In this document: piece after piece, positions 1-9,420 of the stretch | Numbering within the stretch: position 1 is the first letter of the stretch | Layout of the letters: each line of letters starts with the position of its first letter | Assembly (NCBI RefSeq): GCF_019797865.1 | Contig: NZ_CP081869.1 | Location: 2,629,501-2,693,500, forward strand | Length of the DNA stretch: 64,000 nucleotides | Source of the DNA: Chenggangzhangella methanolivorans | Lineage (GTDB): Bacteria; Pseudomonadota; Alphaproteobacteria; Rhizobiales; Methylopilaceae | Reading direction: 5' to 3' | The notes under the pieces: generated by a model | The model's input: the letters and a program-made list of their open reading frames with translations, nothing else | Database searches by the model: none | Told to the model about the DNA's origin: nothing | Position numbers and translations under genes: made by a program

Positions 1-237
1 GAGTCCGCAGCCAACCATCCGGCTGAGGGGAAGTAAACAGTTTCTATGCGCCGAAGATCTAAGCGCCGCGACGGCATAGCGGCGCTCTCCGAGGTAGACC
101 GAACTTCTGTTTGCGGCGGTGGCAACAATGCCGGTGTCTGGCGCGCCTCGGCCGCAGACTTTTTTTGGCGTAGCCTCATAGTACGATGCAGGCGGAGCAT
201 TCGTTCCACCTGCATAATTCGTGGCCTGGACTTCAGT
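1..237. other. Non-coding left edge with hairpins
   Basis: No convincing gene is seen here; the open frame crossing it on the plus strand is antisense to the hydrolase. There is a perfect 8-bp hairpin (AGCGCCGC at 62-69, GCGGCGCT at 79-86). A second inverted repeat, ATGCAGG at 186-192 and CCTGCAT at 209-215, lies just past the hydrolase stop on the minus strand and could end that transcript. Neither has a T-run. Confidence 0.4.
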
Positions 238-1023
238 TTAGCGAGTGGCGGATCGCGAGGCGCGGGCGGCTTCGTCGATCACGTCGGACACGACCTTCGC
301 CTGCGTCATGAACACCGCGTGACTAGCGGGCACGGTGGTCACCTTCGCGCCGATGCGCTTGGCCATGTCATGAAGCATGCGCTGATCAAAGGCCTTGTCA
401 TCGGTCGCGATCACCGCCCAGCTCGGCCGAGTCCTCCAGGCGGCCTGCGTGAGCTTCGTCTCGAAGGCCGACATGTTGATCGGGACTTGCGAGTCCCGCA
501 TGAAGGCCGCATCGACGTCGCTGGCGTCGGCGGCGAAGCCGGCCTTGAACGTGCCCGGAAGGATGAAGCCGAAGCCGTCGGCGGTCACGTCCAGAACGAA
601 CTCCGGCGGGGTCTCGAAACCGGCATACTGCTGCGCCGTCGACTCGCCGGCGTCGGGTGAGAGCGCCGACACGTAGACGAGGCCCGCGACCTTCTCATCG
701 ACTCCCGCTTCGGTGATCACCGTGCCGCCCCACGAGTGGCCGACGAGAATGGCCGGACCATCCTGACGGCTCAGGGCGCGCTTGGTCGCGGCGACATCGT
801 CGGCGAGAGACGTCAGTGGGTTCTGGACGATGGTTACCTTGTAGCCGCGCTGCGTAAGCTCGTCATAGACCCTGCGCCATCCCGAGCCGTCGGCGAATGC
901 GCCGTGCACCAGGACGACGTTTCGGACCTGTTGGCTGGCCGGAATGGGCTCGGCGGCGTTTGCCGGCGTGGCGGCTGAGATCCCCACGGCAGCGGCGGCC
1001 GCAAGAATGGACTTCGCGTTCAT
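238..1023 (-). CDS. Exported alpha/beta hydrolase
   Basis: A 261-residue alpha/beta-fold hydrolase with an N-terminal signal peptide ending near AAATPANAAEP, so probably periplasmic. The oxyanion-hole region VLVHGAF is near residue 38, the nucleophile elbow GHSWGG near residue 96, and a candidate catalytic His in PASHAVF near residue 235. Length and order fit the family often annotated as esterase-like or haloperoxidase-like alpha/beta hydrolases; the substrate cannot be told. It lies 70 bp downstream of an SDR oxidoreductase on the same strand and may be co-transcribed with it and with the NTF2-like gene further upstream, under the divergent LysR regulator. The ATG is preceded by a weak AGAG Shine-Dalgarno sequence. 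Confidence 0.8.
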   Translation of the reverse strand: MNAKSILAAAAAVGISAATPANAAEPIPASQQVRNVVLVHGAFADGSGWRRVYDELTQRGYKVTIVQNPLTSLADDVAATKRALSRQDGPAILVGHSWGGTVITEAGVDEKVAGLVYVSALSPDAGESTAQQYAGFETPPEFVLDVTADGFGFILPGTFKAGFAADASDVDAAFMRDSQVPINMSAFETKLTQAAWRTRPSWAVIATDDKAFDQRMLHDMAKRIGAKVTTVPASHAVFMTQAKVVSDVIDEAARASRSATR

Positions 1024-1093
1024 CTTCGTTCTCTTTTGCCTGGTTTATAATTAAAAGTCGTGCATCTGCCTGCTCATAGATTTGACCGGAGTT

Positions 1094-1875
1094 CTATTTG
1101 ACTGTCGGAACCGTTCCCCCGTCGATGATGTATTCGGTTCCCGTGATCGACGCCGCGCGCTCGGAAGCCAGGAACGCGATCAGGTTCGCGACCTCCTCCG
1201 GACTGGCCGGGCGTCCGATAGGGATGCCGCCGAGCGCCGACATGACGATCTGCTTGCCGCCCTCGAGGTCGGTGCCGGCCTGCTCCGCCAGACGCGCCGC
1301 AAACTCGTGCGAGGCCTCTGTAAGGATCCAGCCGGGCGCAACGCTCACGACGCGAACCCCCTTCGGAGAGATCTCCTTCGAGAGGCACTTACTGTAAGTC
1401 GAGAGGGCGGCCTTCGCCGCCGCGTACGCCGTCGTCGACTCCGGTAGGGCAGGAGCCTCTGGATCGAGGAGACATGAATGACGACGCCACTCCCGCGGGC
1501 GATCATGTCCGGAACGAGCAGCCGATCGAGCCTGACGGCGGGGAACAGGTTGAGGTCGAGTTCTTTTCGCCACTCGTCGTCGGTCAGTGCGGAGAACCCG
1601 CCGCCCGGAGCCGACGAGCCCCCGAGGTTATGCACGACGACGTCGATTCCGCCGAGCCGCTGACGCGCGATGTCGGCGACGGTCGCGCAACCTTCGTCCG
1701 TGGTGAGATCGGCGGCGATGAAGAGCTCGCTCGGCAGATCGTCAGGTCGAGATCTGGCGGCGGTCAGGACATGCGCGCCGAGCTCACGAAATAGGGTGAC
1801 CATGGCGGCGCCGGCGCCCTTCGTTCCGCCCGAGACGAGTACACGCTTACCAGCAACGTTCAGAAAGTCGTTCAT
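1094..1875 (-). CDS. SDR family oxidoreductase (frameshifted)
   Basis: A short-chain dehydrogenase/reductase of about 260 residues, read in two frames. The N-terminal part starts at ATG 1875 behind GGAG and carries the nucleotide-binding motif SGGTKGAG. An NNAG-equivalent HNLGG and the catalytic Ser region VIHVSSIQ follow. The C-terminal part carries YAAAK (catalytic Tyr and Lys) and the typical end [10 protein letters not shown]. The frames join near 1448, where adding one C to the CCC run restores [14 protein letters not shown], so a sequencing indel is likelier than a dead gene. The substrate is unknown. An upstream in-frame start at 1923 is less likely because it lacks a good ribosome binding site. 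Confidence 0.8.
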
Positions 1876-2141
1876 TAGCTTATCTCCAGATGTATGAGGT
1901 TGTTGTTTCGTCGATTGGGGCATTTCACTGCTTTGGAATTTGGCCGATCGCGTTCCTTCGGCCCGACCGCTGGCGCAATCGCCAGGTCGCCGTTTTCAGA
2001 ACTTCGACTTTGCGAGGTAGATCGCTTGGGCCGTCGGTTCGCCGGACGCCTCATGGGCGGAGGCGACGTCGCTGCAACCGAGCATGTCGGGACTGGTCGT
2101 CCTTTAGGATGACCGCGACGGCCGGCAGTTGTCAGATGTCG

Positions 2142-2471
2142 TTAGAGAACGATCTCCAGATCGACGATCCGGTCGTTCTCGAGAATGAAGAAGTACCTCA
2201 GGTCGACCGGGCTTCCGGGGAACTCGCCGGCGACGTGGCTGATGACGATGATCCTGCTGCCGTCGTCGGCGACCGAGAATGGCTCCACGGTGCACGCGTG
2301 TTTCTCGATCGAGTCAGCCATCCATTTTTGAATGGAGTCGCGGCCGACATAGGATTCGCCATCGTCTCTGACGATCGCAGTTTCGGCGAAGCGACGCGAT
2401 GCGGCCTCCGCGTCCCTGGATTTTTCTGCATCGAAGTATGCGTGGATTACCGGAGGTAAACGCATGGACAT
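2142..2471 (-). CDS. NTF2-like / SnoaL-fold protein
   Basis: A 109-residue protein of the nuclear transport factor 2-like (SnoaL) superfamily: an N-terminal helix VIHAYFDAEKSRD, the pattern FAETAIVRDDGESYVG, and a closing beta sheet ending YFFILENDRIVDLEIVL. Proteins of this type are small cone-shaped enzymes or ligand binders; nothing visible sets the substrate. It is transcribed away from the LysR gene at 2639 and is the first of three minus-strand genes (this one, the SDR and the hydrolase). That arrangement suggests a small LysR-controlled detoxification set. Confidence 0.7.
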   Translation of the reverse strand: MSMRLPPVIHAYFDAEKSRDAEAASRRFAETAIVRDDGESYVGRDSIQKWMADSIEKHACTVEPFSVADDGSRIIVISHVAGEFPGSPVDLRYFFILENDRIVDLEIVL

Positions 2472-2638
2472 GCCGAAACTCCTCGAATGCTGATGATATT
2501 TGTATCGATAGCGCCGAATTCGGAGCGATCTGCTGTGCGCGTTCTCGCTCTCGTCTTCGCTTTCTTGAGTAATTTACAGTAGATTTTTGCCCCGACTATC
2601 GGCATAATTCGTGATGGATCATTTCGAAAATCGGGACA

Positions 2639-3553
2639 ATGTCCAGGCACAGTCTGATCGAGATCGACGCCGTGCTCGCCATTGCCAGGAAGGGCTCCTT
2701 CAGGGCGGCGGCGCTGGAGCTTGGCGTCTCGACGACGGCCTTAAGCAATGCAGTTGGGAAACTTGAGAGAGATCTCGGCGTTCGCCTGTTCAATCGGACG
2801 ACGCGCAGCGTGTCCCTGACCGACGCCGGACGGAACTTCGTCGATCAGGTCGGGCCGGCGCTGCGCGACATTCAGGCGGCGATGAACGCGGTCCGTTCAC
2901 ACCAGGCGACGCCGTCGGGCACGCTTCGCATCAACTCCTTCGCGACCGCCGCGCGCGAGATGTTCGCGCCGCTGATCCTCGAGTTCCTGCGGCGCTACCC
3001 ACAAGTGCACGTCGATCTCGTCACGGAAGGACGCCTAGTCGACATCGTCGCTGAAGGCTTCGACCTCGGCGTGAGACGGCTCGATCTCGTGCCGTCCGAC
3101 ATGATCGCGGTGCCGCTTGGACCGCCTCGCGGCCACGCCGTGGTCGGGGCTCCGGCATACTTCGAAAAGCATACGCCGCCGCTGGTCCCGCCAGACCTGA
3201 TGAGCCACTCCTGCATCCGCGCGAGGCTTCCGAACGGAAGCCTCTATCGCTGGCAGTTCGAGAAGGCTGGAGAGGTCCATCAAATCGATGTCGCTGGAGC
3301 TCTGACCCTCGACGAGGCGAGCCTGCTTCGGATTGCCGTGCTGGCGGAGTTTGGCATTGGCTACTTCATGGAGGCCGACGTCCGCGAGGACGTCGCCGCC
3401 GGTCGGCTTGTCAGAGTGCTGGAAGACTGGACTCCTCCGATCGCGCCCCTCTGTCTCTACTACCCGAGCAGAAGGAACACGTCGGCCGCGTTCAAAGCGT
3501 TGATCGGCTTAGCGCGGGAAATGAGTGGTACGGTGCCTAGAACTGCAAAATAA
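2639..3553 (+). CDS. LysR-family transcriptional regulator
   Basis: A 304-residue LTTR. The N-terminal winged helix-turn-helix covers about residues 7-65, with the signature [20 protein letters not shown] and [17 protein letters not shown]. The rest is the periplasmic-binding-protein-like effector domain, starting near [19 protein letters not shown]. It resembles the DsdA/AaeR-like group controlling adjacent oxidoreductases. It is divergent from the NTF2-like gene, with 167 bp between them. A small palindrome (CCGA at 2592, TCGG at 2599) in that gap could be part of its binding site, but this is weak. It most likely controls itself and the minus-strand genes at 238-2471. Confidence 0.85.
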   Translation: MSRHSLIEIDAVLAIARKGSFRAAALELGVSTTALSNAVGKLERDLGVRLFNRTTRSVSLTDAGRNFVDQVGPALRDIQAAMNAVRSHQATPSGTLRINSFATAAREMFAPLILEFLRRYPQVHVDLVTEGRLVDIVAEGFDLGVRRLDLVPSDMIAVPLGPPRGHAVVGAPAYFEKHTPPLVPPDLMSHSCIRARLPNGSLYRWQFEKAGEVHQIDVAGALTLDEASLLRIAVLAEFGIGYFMEADVREDVAAGRLVRVLEDWTPPIAPLCLYYPSRRNTSAAFKALIGLAREMSGTVPRTAK

Positions 3554-3721
3554 GCTGCTGGCCGTTCCCAGGCGTGAACTGTCGAGTCCATCAAGCGGCC
3601 CGGCCGCTCCCCAGGCGGACCGGGCCATGCTTCGTTCGTCCGGACACAGAGGGGCGGGAATGCGTCCGGCGCCGTTCGTGGGCGGGGGCCGACGCGAAGC
3701 GCGCCACATCAACCAATCTAG

Positions 3722-4347
3722 CGCCGGATCGTTCCCGAAGCGCACCTTTCTCGCGAGCTCTGGAATGGAGGTCGCGATCCCACAACGATGACCCCTGTGC
3801 TGTGCCTGCCGAGGGTCGCGAGCAGCTTCGTCACCGCGGCGTCGCTGGGCGCTCTGGGTCTCGCAGACTGGGGACAGGCCTTCTTCGGAGCCGGCCTGTT
3901 CTCATGGCTCGCGATCGAGTCCGTGCTGATCCACCGTCTGCTGACGGCCGACCCATTGCCGCCGCCTCTGCGGCCGACGCTCGGCATCCAGCTCGCGCCG
4001 GCGCCTGTGGGCGCGCTCGCCTATCTGGCCGTGACGCAAGGCCCGCCCGACATTCTGGCCCACGCGCTTCTCGGCTACGGCGTTCTTCAGGCGCTGGTGC
4101 TCGTCCGGCTTCTGCCCTGGATCGCGAAACAGCCCTTTGCGCCTTCCTATTGGCTTTCACCTTCGGCGCGACGGCGCTGGCGTCGACGGCGCTGAAGCTC
4201 GTTGCGCGTAGCGACACGGGACCGGCGGCCACGATCGCCCCAGCGTTGTTCGTGGTGGCGAACCTCGTGGTCGGCTACGTGGCGATCCGGTCGGCCATTC
4301 TCATGCGATCCGCACGACCCGCGTCGGCTAGGACGACCTCAGCATAG
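3722..4347 (+). pseudogene. TehA-like tellurite/dicarboxylate transporter remnant
   Basis: Only the C-terminal half of a TehA-family (SLAC1-related) membrane protein is present. The match to E. coli TehA begins around ELWNGGRDPTTMTP (3755) and runs through GIQLAPAP, GYGVLQAL and RLLPWIAKQPF, all typical of transmembrane helices 6-8. Near 4150 the frame breaks; one extra G in TATTGGCTTTC restores the family reading YWAFTFGATALAST, which continues to the stop at 4347. The first roughly 145 residues of the family are missing, and the 170 bp upstream do not encode them in any frame. The gene therefore looks truly truncated, independent of the small indel. Confidence 0.65.
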
Positions 4348-4496
4348 GCTTCCTCGCCGCTGAGGCCGCAGGCCGGTTGAACCCGGAGTTTCCCGACATC
4401 CAACATCCGCACGCGGACGAGCTGGATGTCAGGCCTTGCGCGCATCGGAGCTAGCGGGTCATCGACCCCAGGAATGGTTTGGAGGACGCGCGGTGG

Positions 4497-5051
4497 TTAG
4501 CGAGCCTTGCTCGGATCATCTGCGGGATTGACGTAGTTCAGGCCGAATGGGCCGGTTCCGTTGACCTGAATCACCGCAGGCTGATCTTTAGTCCAAAGCG
4601 AATGCGGCATTAGAGCCGGCAGATAGAGGAAGCCGCCTTCTCCAAACGGTTCGCCGCGGCTCTCAACCATTTTCTCGCCCATGTCATGGACGAGGGCGCC
4701 TTCTAGCAAAGTGACGGTCTCATCGGTCGCATGTGTGTGAGGTGCGATCACGGTCGAGGGCGGGATCCTGAGTCTTAGCGCGAACGGGCCGGGCTTGTCC
4801 GGATCGCCCATGATGACGCTGATCTCGATCCCCTTCGGCAGGGCGGCCGGCGCAGGCTTCCACTGGATCGCGGCCGCATCCTTGATGGTGATCATCTGCT
4901 TGTGGGCGGAAGGGTCCGCGACGACCTCAGTCGAAAGGAACGCTGCCACGGCGAGCGCGGACAAGCGAATGGCTTGTCTCCTACGCAACGGCTTCGGATG
5001 CGATTTGCTCGTGAGAATGGCGGCGGCAGTGGTTTGTATCGCGTTGATCAA
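4497..5051 (-). CDS. Exported cupin-domain protein
   Basis: A 184-residue single-domain cupin. The N-terminus has a basic stretch (LRRRQAIRLS) and a hydrophobic run (ALAVAAFLS), suggesting export. The cupin motif 1 metal site is in APHTHATDETVTLLEG, with two His and a Glu; motif 2 is LPALMPHSLW, with the last His. Cupins of this kind bind a metal and may be isomerases, dioxygenases or binding proteins; the reaction cannot be told. It is divergent from the Lrp/AsnC gene at 5189 across a 137-bp AT-rich gap, so regulation by that protein is plausible. Confidence 0.7.
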   Translation of the reverse strand: MINAIQTTAAAILTSKSHPKPLRRRQAIRLSALAVAAFLSTEVVADPSAHKQMITIKDAAAIQWKPAPAALPKGIEISVIMGDPDKPGPFALRLRIPPSTVIAPHTHATDETVTLLEGALVHDMGEKMVESRGEPFGEGGFLYLPALMPHSLWTKDQPAVIQVNGTGPFGLNYVNPADDPSKAR

Positions 5052-5188
5052 GGCGCTTCCCCTTCGCTGAAGAGGGCGGACAATAAGGGAGCGCGCGTGA
5101 AAGGTGCTTCCTAACTTTGGTCTTTACATTTGCTTTATATTCATAATCATCAAATTTTTAGCGACAAAATTTCTCAATCAGGCCTGAT

Positions 5189-5665
5189 ATGAAAGATCCT
5201 TCCGCAGCTGAATTTGATCGTATCGATCTGAAGATTCTTCGCGCGCTTCATGCCGATGGCCGGCTGACGAACGCCGAGCTCGCGGTCCGTGCGGGCGTGA
5301 GCGCCGCCACCTGCCACAGGCGAACGCAGCAGTTATTAGAGAACGGACACATCACCGGGTTTCGGGCAGAGGTGGCGCCCGTTTCGGTAGGTCTCGGAGC
5401 GCTGGTGATGATTGGCGTCATACTCGACCGTTCCTCCCCCGACAGCCGCAACAATTTCGAGGAAGCGGTGCTGAAGGTGAAGGAGATCCTCGACTGCATT
5501 CTAGTGGCGGGCGAGTTTGATTACTTTTTGAAGATCCGCGCCCGCGACATCGCCGATTTCAACAAGCTCCAAAGCCAGACCCTCATCGCGCTCCCAGGCG
5601 TCCAGAACACTCGGACTTTCTTTGTCATGAAGGAGGTCAAAGAGAACGCCCGACTGACATTCTGA
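5189..5665 (+). CDS. Lrp/AsnC-family transcriptional regulator
   Basis: A 158-residue protein with an N-terminal helix-turn-helix (DLKILRALHADGRLTNAELAVR and SAATCHRRTQQLLENGHI, residues 10-60) and a C-terminal RAM/AsnC ligand-binding domain, recognisable by VKEILDCILVAGEFDYFLKI and LPGVQNTRTFFVMKEVKE. Such proteins bind amino acids or related metabolites and often act on a divergent neighbour, here the cupin gene. The gap between them (5052-5188) is clearly more AT-rich than its surroundings, as expected for a regulated promoter. Confidence 0.85.
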   Translation: MKDPSAAEFDRIDLKILRALHADGRLTNAELAVRAGVSAATCHRRTQQLLENGHITGFRAEVAPVSVGLGALVMIGVILDRSSPDSRNNFEEAVLKVKEILDCILVAGEFDYFLKIRARDIADFNKLQSQTLIALPGVQNTRTFFVMKEVKENARLTF

Positions 5666-6090
5666 TGAGTTGGCTGCTTGACGCGAGCCGCTGCACGAAC
5701 GCGCAGAGAACCGATCGATATCTCACCGACGGCGCGCCATCCACTTGTTCGAGATAGCGATCGAGGCCTCTCAAAAGGCGCGGCTCCAGCGTAGCCCTTC
5801 ACCCAGTCTTTCGTGCAGCCGGGTGGCTCCGATCCGCGACCACGCGATGAGATAAAGGTAGTCCGAGTTAGCGACCGCGCTGAGCCTTCGAACGCAGGCA
5901 ACTACCCAGATCGAATGTCTGGTTTTCGGCCGTTCGCCGAGGGCCGCTTATGGCGCTCCGCGGCTGTGCGCCTCTGAGCGCGGATGGCGCTCCACGGCTA
6001 TGGGACTGCGGTCGCTGACCCATAGCCGACCTTAGGGACGTCTCCTTCGCCGCACTCAGGCGGGCCACAGATCAGCGACGAGAGTAGAGC
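5666..6090. other. Intergenic left flank of the metal island, with repeats
   Basis: No gene is supported in these 425 bp. It contains an imperfect direct repeat, ATGGCGCTCCGCGGCT at 5950-5965 and ATGGCGCTCCACGGCT at 5984-5999 (one mismatch). A perfect 10-bp inverted repeat follows: CGGCTATGGG at 5995-6004 and CCCATAGCCG at 6019-6028, with a 14-bp spacer. Parts of this segment (5915-5940 and 6011-6034) resemble the segment at 20599-20684 on the other side of the island. Confidence 0.5.
5995..6028. repeat. Perfect 10-bp inverted repeat
   Basis: The arms CGGCTATGGG and CCCATAGCCG enclose 14 bp. The repeat lies downstream of the minus-strand SCO gene, so it could be its terminator hairpin (no T-run is seen) or part of a recombination or extragenic repeat element at the island edge. 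Confidence 0.6.
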
Positions 6091-6704
6091 TCAGTCCGCG
6101 ATCAGCCGCCGCAGCTTCTGGAGCTGGATCTCCTCAGCCTCGTGCGAGTCGAGCGAGCCCACGAAGGTCCCGTCGGCGTTCATCGTGTAGACGATCGCGT
6201 TGTGGTCCATCGTGTAGCCTCCGCCCTTGGTCGGGACCTTGCGGGCGGCGGCCTTGAACGAGCGCACCACCTCGTCGGTCTGCGCCTGGTCACCCCTCAG
6301 CGCGAGGATCCGCGGGTCGAAGCTCGTCATGTAAGAGGCGAGCGCCTCCTGGCTGTCGCGCTCGGGATCGACCGTCACGAACAGCGTCCTGACCGGTCTG
6401 CGTCGGAACCAAGCTGCTCGAGCCTGCGCGACAGCTCGGCGAGCGTCGTCGGGCACACGTCCGGGCAGTGGGTGAACCCGAAGAACAGCAGGTACGGCTT
6501 GCCGCGCAGGTCGGCGTCGGAAACGACGTCGCCGTGGTGGCTCGTCAGCCTGAACGGCCCGCCGATCTCGGACGCGAGCGAGACCGTGCGGTTCGTCTCG
6601 GGCGCCGGCAGGCGCCAGATTCCGAGGCCAAGTCCACCGAGCCCGACCAGCGCCATGGCGACCAGCCCCCAGAGGCCGAGGCGCAGGATGCGAAGGACAC
6701 TCAC
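6091..6704 (-). CDS. SCO1/SenC/PrrC-family protein (frameshifted)
   Basis: A thioredoxin-fold copper-binding protein of about 203 residues. An N-terminal membrane anchor (LGLWGLVAMALVGLGGLGLG) places the domain in the periplasm. The metal/thiol motif is HCPDVCPTTL, and the distal His is in GGYTMDHNAIVY near the C-terminus, completing the Cys-Cys-His copper site. The two halves are in different frames that meet near 6395. The start is GTG at 6704, overlapping the P-type ATPase stop as GTGA, so translation is coupled. SCO proteins deliver copper to cytochrome oxidase or act as thiol redox proteins. Here, linked to a Cd/Zn pump, a metal-stress role is inferred. Confidence 0.8.
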
Positions 6705-8835
6705 CGGGCCGGCCCAGACGGATCGAAGCGCAGGAGCCGAAGCGCATTGGCCGTCACCAGCACCGTCGCCCCGGTGTCGGCGAGGATCGCCATCCAGAGC
6801 GGCGTGAAGCCGAAGAGGGTCGCGATCAGGAACGCGCCCTTCAGGCCGAGCGCGAGCGTGACGTTGGTCCAGATGTTCGACAGGGTCGCCCGAGACAGGA
6901 CCACGAGCTCGGCCACCCCGCCGACGCGGTCCTTGAGCAGCGCCGCGTCCGCCGTCTCGAGCGCGACGTCCGTCCCGCCGCCCATCGCGACGCCGACCGA
7001 GGCTGCGGCGAGGGCGGGAGCGTCGTTCACGCCGTCGCCGACCATCGCGATCGGGCCATCCCGGCGATGGTCGGCGATCGCCTCGAGCTTGGCCGCGGGC
7101 AGCAGCTCGGCGTGGTGCTCGACGCCGAGTTCGGCCGCGATCGCGGCGGCGGCCCGCGCGTTGTCGCCCGTGAGCATCACGGTCCGCAGGCCAAGCGCAC
7201 GCAGGCGCTCGAGCCCCGTGGCCGCGTCCGGCCTAAGCGTGTCCCTGAGCGCCACGAGGCCGAGCAACCGGGCGCCCTCGCTGACGGCCACCACGGTGTT
7301 TCCGGCGCCCTCGAGCTCGGTCACCCGACCTGCGGCTTCCGGCGACAGCAGGCCCTTCTCGACGGCCTGGCGCGGCGATCCCACGGTGACGAAGCCGGAC
7401 ATCAGGCGCGCGGTCACCCCCTTGCCGGGCGCCGCCGTCCCTCCGAAGGCGTTTGGGACGGTCAACGCCCTCGACTGCGCCTCCTCGAGGATGGCAAGCC
7501 CGATCGGATGGCTGGAGCCGCGCTCGACGGCGGCAGCCTTCGAAAGCGTCTCGTCGACGGTCCCGTCGAGCGCAACGACGTCGACGACCCGAGGGGCGGC
7601 CCTCCGTCAGGGTTCCGGTCTTGTCGAACGCGACCGTCTTCACCCGGCCCAGCGTTTCCAGCGCGGCCCCGCCCTTGATCAGCAGGCCCCGACGCGCGCC
7701 GCCCGCGAGCGCCGACGCGACGGCCGCCGGGGTCGAGATCACGAGCGCGCAGGGGCAGGCGATCAGCAGCACGGCGAGGCCGCGGTAGATCCATGTCTGC
7801 CAGTCGCCTCCCGCAAGGAGCGGCGGCGCCACGATCACCAGCAGCGCGAACGCCATGGCGGCGGGCGTGTACCAGCGGCTGAAGCGCTCGATGAAGCGCG
7901 CGGTCGGCGCCTTGGTCGCCTGCGCCTCCTCGACCATGTGGACGATGCGCGCGATGGTGTTGTCCGCGGCCGTTTTCGTGATCGACACGCGGAGCTCGCC
8001 GTTGGCGTTGACGCTGCCTGCATAGACGCTCGAGCCGACCTCCTTGAAGACGGCCCGGGACTCGCCCGTGATCGGGGCCTCGTTCAGCTCGGACGCACCC
8101 TCCACCACGGTCCCGTCGGACGGGACGCGGTCGCCGGGACGCACCAGCACGACGTCGCCGACCGCGAGTTCGGACGCCGGGACGGTTTCAACGTCGCCGC
8201 CTCGGATTCGGCGGGCCGAGCGCGGCATCAGGTCGACGAGCGCCTTCACCCCTGCCCGCGCGCGGCTCGCCGCCACGCCTTCGAGCAGCTCGCCGACCGC
8301 GAACAGGAACACCACGACCCGCGGCCTCGGGCGCCTCGCCGATCGCGATCGCGCCGATGGCGGCGACGGCCATCAAGGTCTCGATGCTGAAGGGCGTCCC
8401 GTTGAGCGCGCCGGCGACGGCGCGCCGAGCCACGGGAACGAGCGCGACGACAGCCGCGACCACGTAGGGCCACGCCGCCCACTGCGGTTCGAGCCACGAG
8501 ACGCCCCAGGCCCCGGCGAGGAGCGCGCCCGAGGCGAGAACGAGCCTGCCCTTCGCGGTCGACCACCACGGGCCCTCAGTCGCCGGATGAACGTGACCCG
8601 TGGGGCCGGCCGCGGCCGAATCGATCGCCTTGAAGCCGAGACTGTCGACCTTGGCCCGGATCGCCTCGCGGCTGGTGCGGTCCTCGTCGACCGTGATCGA
8701 CATCGAGGACGCGGCGACGCTCACCTCGACCTCGGCGACGCCCGGCAGGCGGCGCATGGCGGTCTCGATCTTCGCGGCGCAGGACCCGCAGTCCATGCCC
8801 TCGATGCGGAGCTTCAGGGCGCTCGCGGCAGCCAT
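6701..8835 (-). CDS. cadA: CadA/ZntA-type heavy-metal P1B-ATPase (frameshifted)
   Basis: A heavy-metal-transporting P-type ATPase of about 710 residues in three frame pieces. In order: an HMA domain with GMDCGSCAAKIE near residue 10; a transmembrane region; the actuator domain with PITGES; the CPC metal-passage motif in LIACPCALV; the phosphorylation motif DKTGTLTEG; the ATP-binding domain; and GDGVNDAPAL. CPC together with the CadR-type regulator next door indicates Zn/Cd/Pb export. Frame breaks lie near 8318 (where VVFLFAVGELLEG resumes) and near 7600 (just after DKTGTLTEGRP). The start is ATG 8835 behind GAGGTGA; the frame extends further upstream, but that part is not conserved and covers the operator. 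Confidence 0.88.
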
Positions 8836-8867
8836 TTCGTCACCTCGACAATTCCGACGTGACGCAC

Positions 8868-8898
8868 GATATGGACCCTGTAGCAACTACAGGGTCAA
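8868..8898 (-). promoter_or_regulatory. MerR-type (CadR/PbrR-like) promoter and operator for cadA
   Basis: Read on the minus strand, a -35 box TTGACC (8893-8898) and a -10 box CATATC (8868-8873) are separated by 19 bp, the long spacer typical of MerR-activated promoters. The spacer region contains a perfect 9-3-9 inverted repeat with arms ACCCTGTAG (8875-8883) and CTACAGGGT (8887-8895), nearly identical in form to known CadR and PbrR operators. It sits directly upstream of the cadR start codon, so it should control both genes. Confidence 0.88.
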
Positions 8899-8901
8899 GC
8901 G

Positions 8902-9327
8902 ATGCCTGACACGTTCGCGATTGGCGAGCTCGGCGGGCGACCGACACCAAGGTCGAGACCGTCCCGCTACTACGAGCGCATCGGCCTGCTGTCCCAGCCG
9001 CGGCGCACCTCGGGCAACTACCGCGCCTACGACCGCGGCCACCTCAATCGCCTGAGCTTCATCCGCCGCTCGCGCGACCTCGGTTTCTCGCTCGACCAGG
9101 TCCGTGCGCTGCTCGACCTCGCGGACCAGCGCGACCGCCCCTGCGAGGCCGTGGACGAGATCGCGCGGGGCCACCTCGCCGAGGTCGAGCGCAAGATCTC
9201 CGACCTCGAGGCGCTGCGCGACGAGCTTCGCGGGATGGTGCGGCAATGCGGACACGGGTCGGTTCGCGACTGCCGGATCATCGAGGCGCTTTCGCCCGGC
9301 GACGCACTGATCGCGGCGCCCGGTTAA
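8902..9327 (+). CDS. cadR: MerR-family metal sensor, CadR/PbrR-like
   Basis: A 141-residue MerR regulator divergent from the P-type ATPase, with the shared operator immediately upstream. After the DNA-binding domain (RYYERIGLLSQPRRTSGNYR) comes the dimerisation helix and the sensor cysteines: one in RPCEAVDEI and a pair in QCGHGSVRDC. This pattern fits Cd/Pb/Zn sensors. Residues about 12-20 read GGRPTPRSRP instead of the family's helix-turn-helix, yet the neighbouring frame reads ATDTKVETV followed by RYYER. Two compensating indels, near 8936 and near 8962, therefore seem to scramble only this helix. Confidence 0.85.
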   Translation: MPDTFAIGELGGRPTPRSRPSRYYERIGLLSQPRRTSGNYRAYDRGHLNRLSFIRRSRDLGFSLDQVRALLDLADQRDRPCEAVDEIARGHLAEVERKISDLEALRDELRGMVRQCGHGSVRDCRIIEALSPGDALIAAPG

Positions 9328-9420
9328 GGACTCGTTGACGGCTTCCGGCCACCATCGGATCGCGGAGTCGTGGCGGCCACGGGACTTGACACCGCCCCCG
9401 TTTCCCGGATGCGTTGCAGC

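Noticed and set aside
6468..8390. 640-codon plus-strand open frame
   Set aside because: It is Arg/Ser/Pro-rich, has no domain, and is antisense to the well-conserved SCO and P-ATPase genes; long antisense frames are expected in GC-rich DNA.
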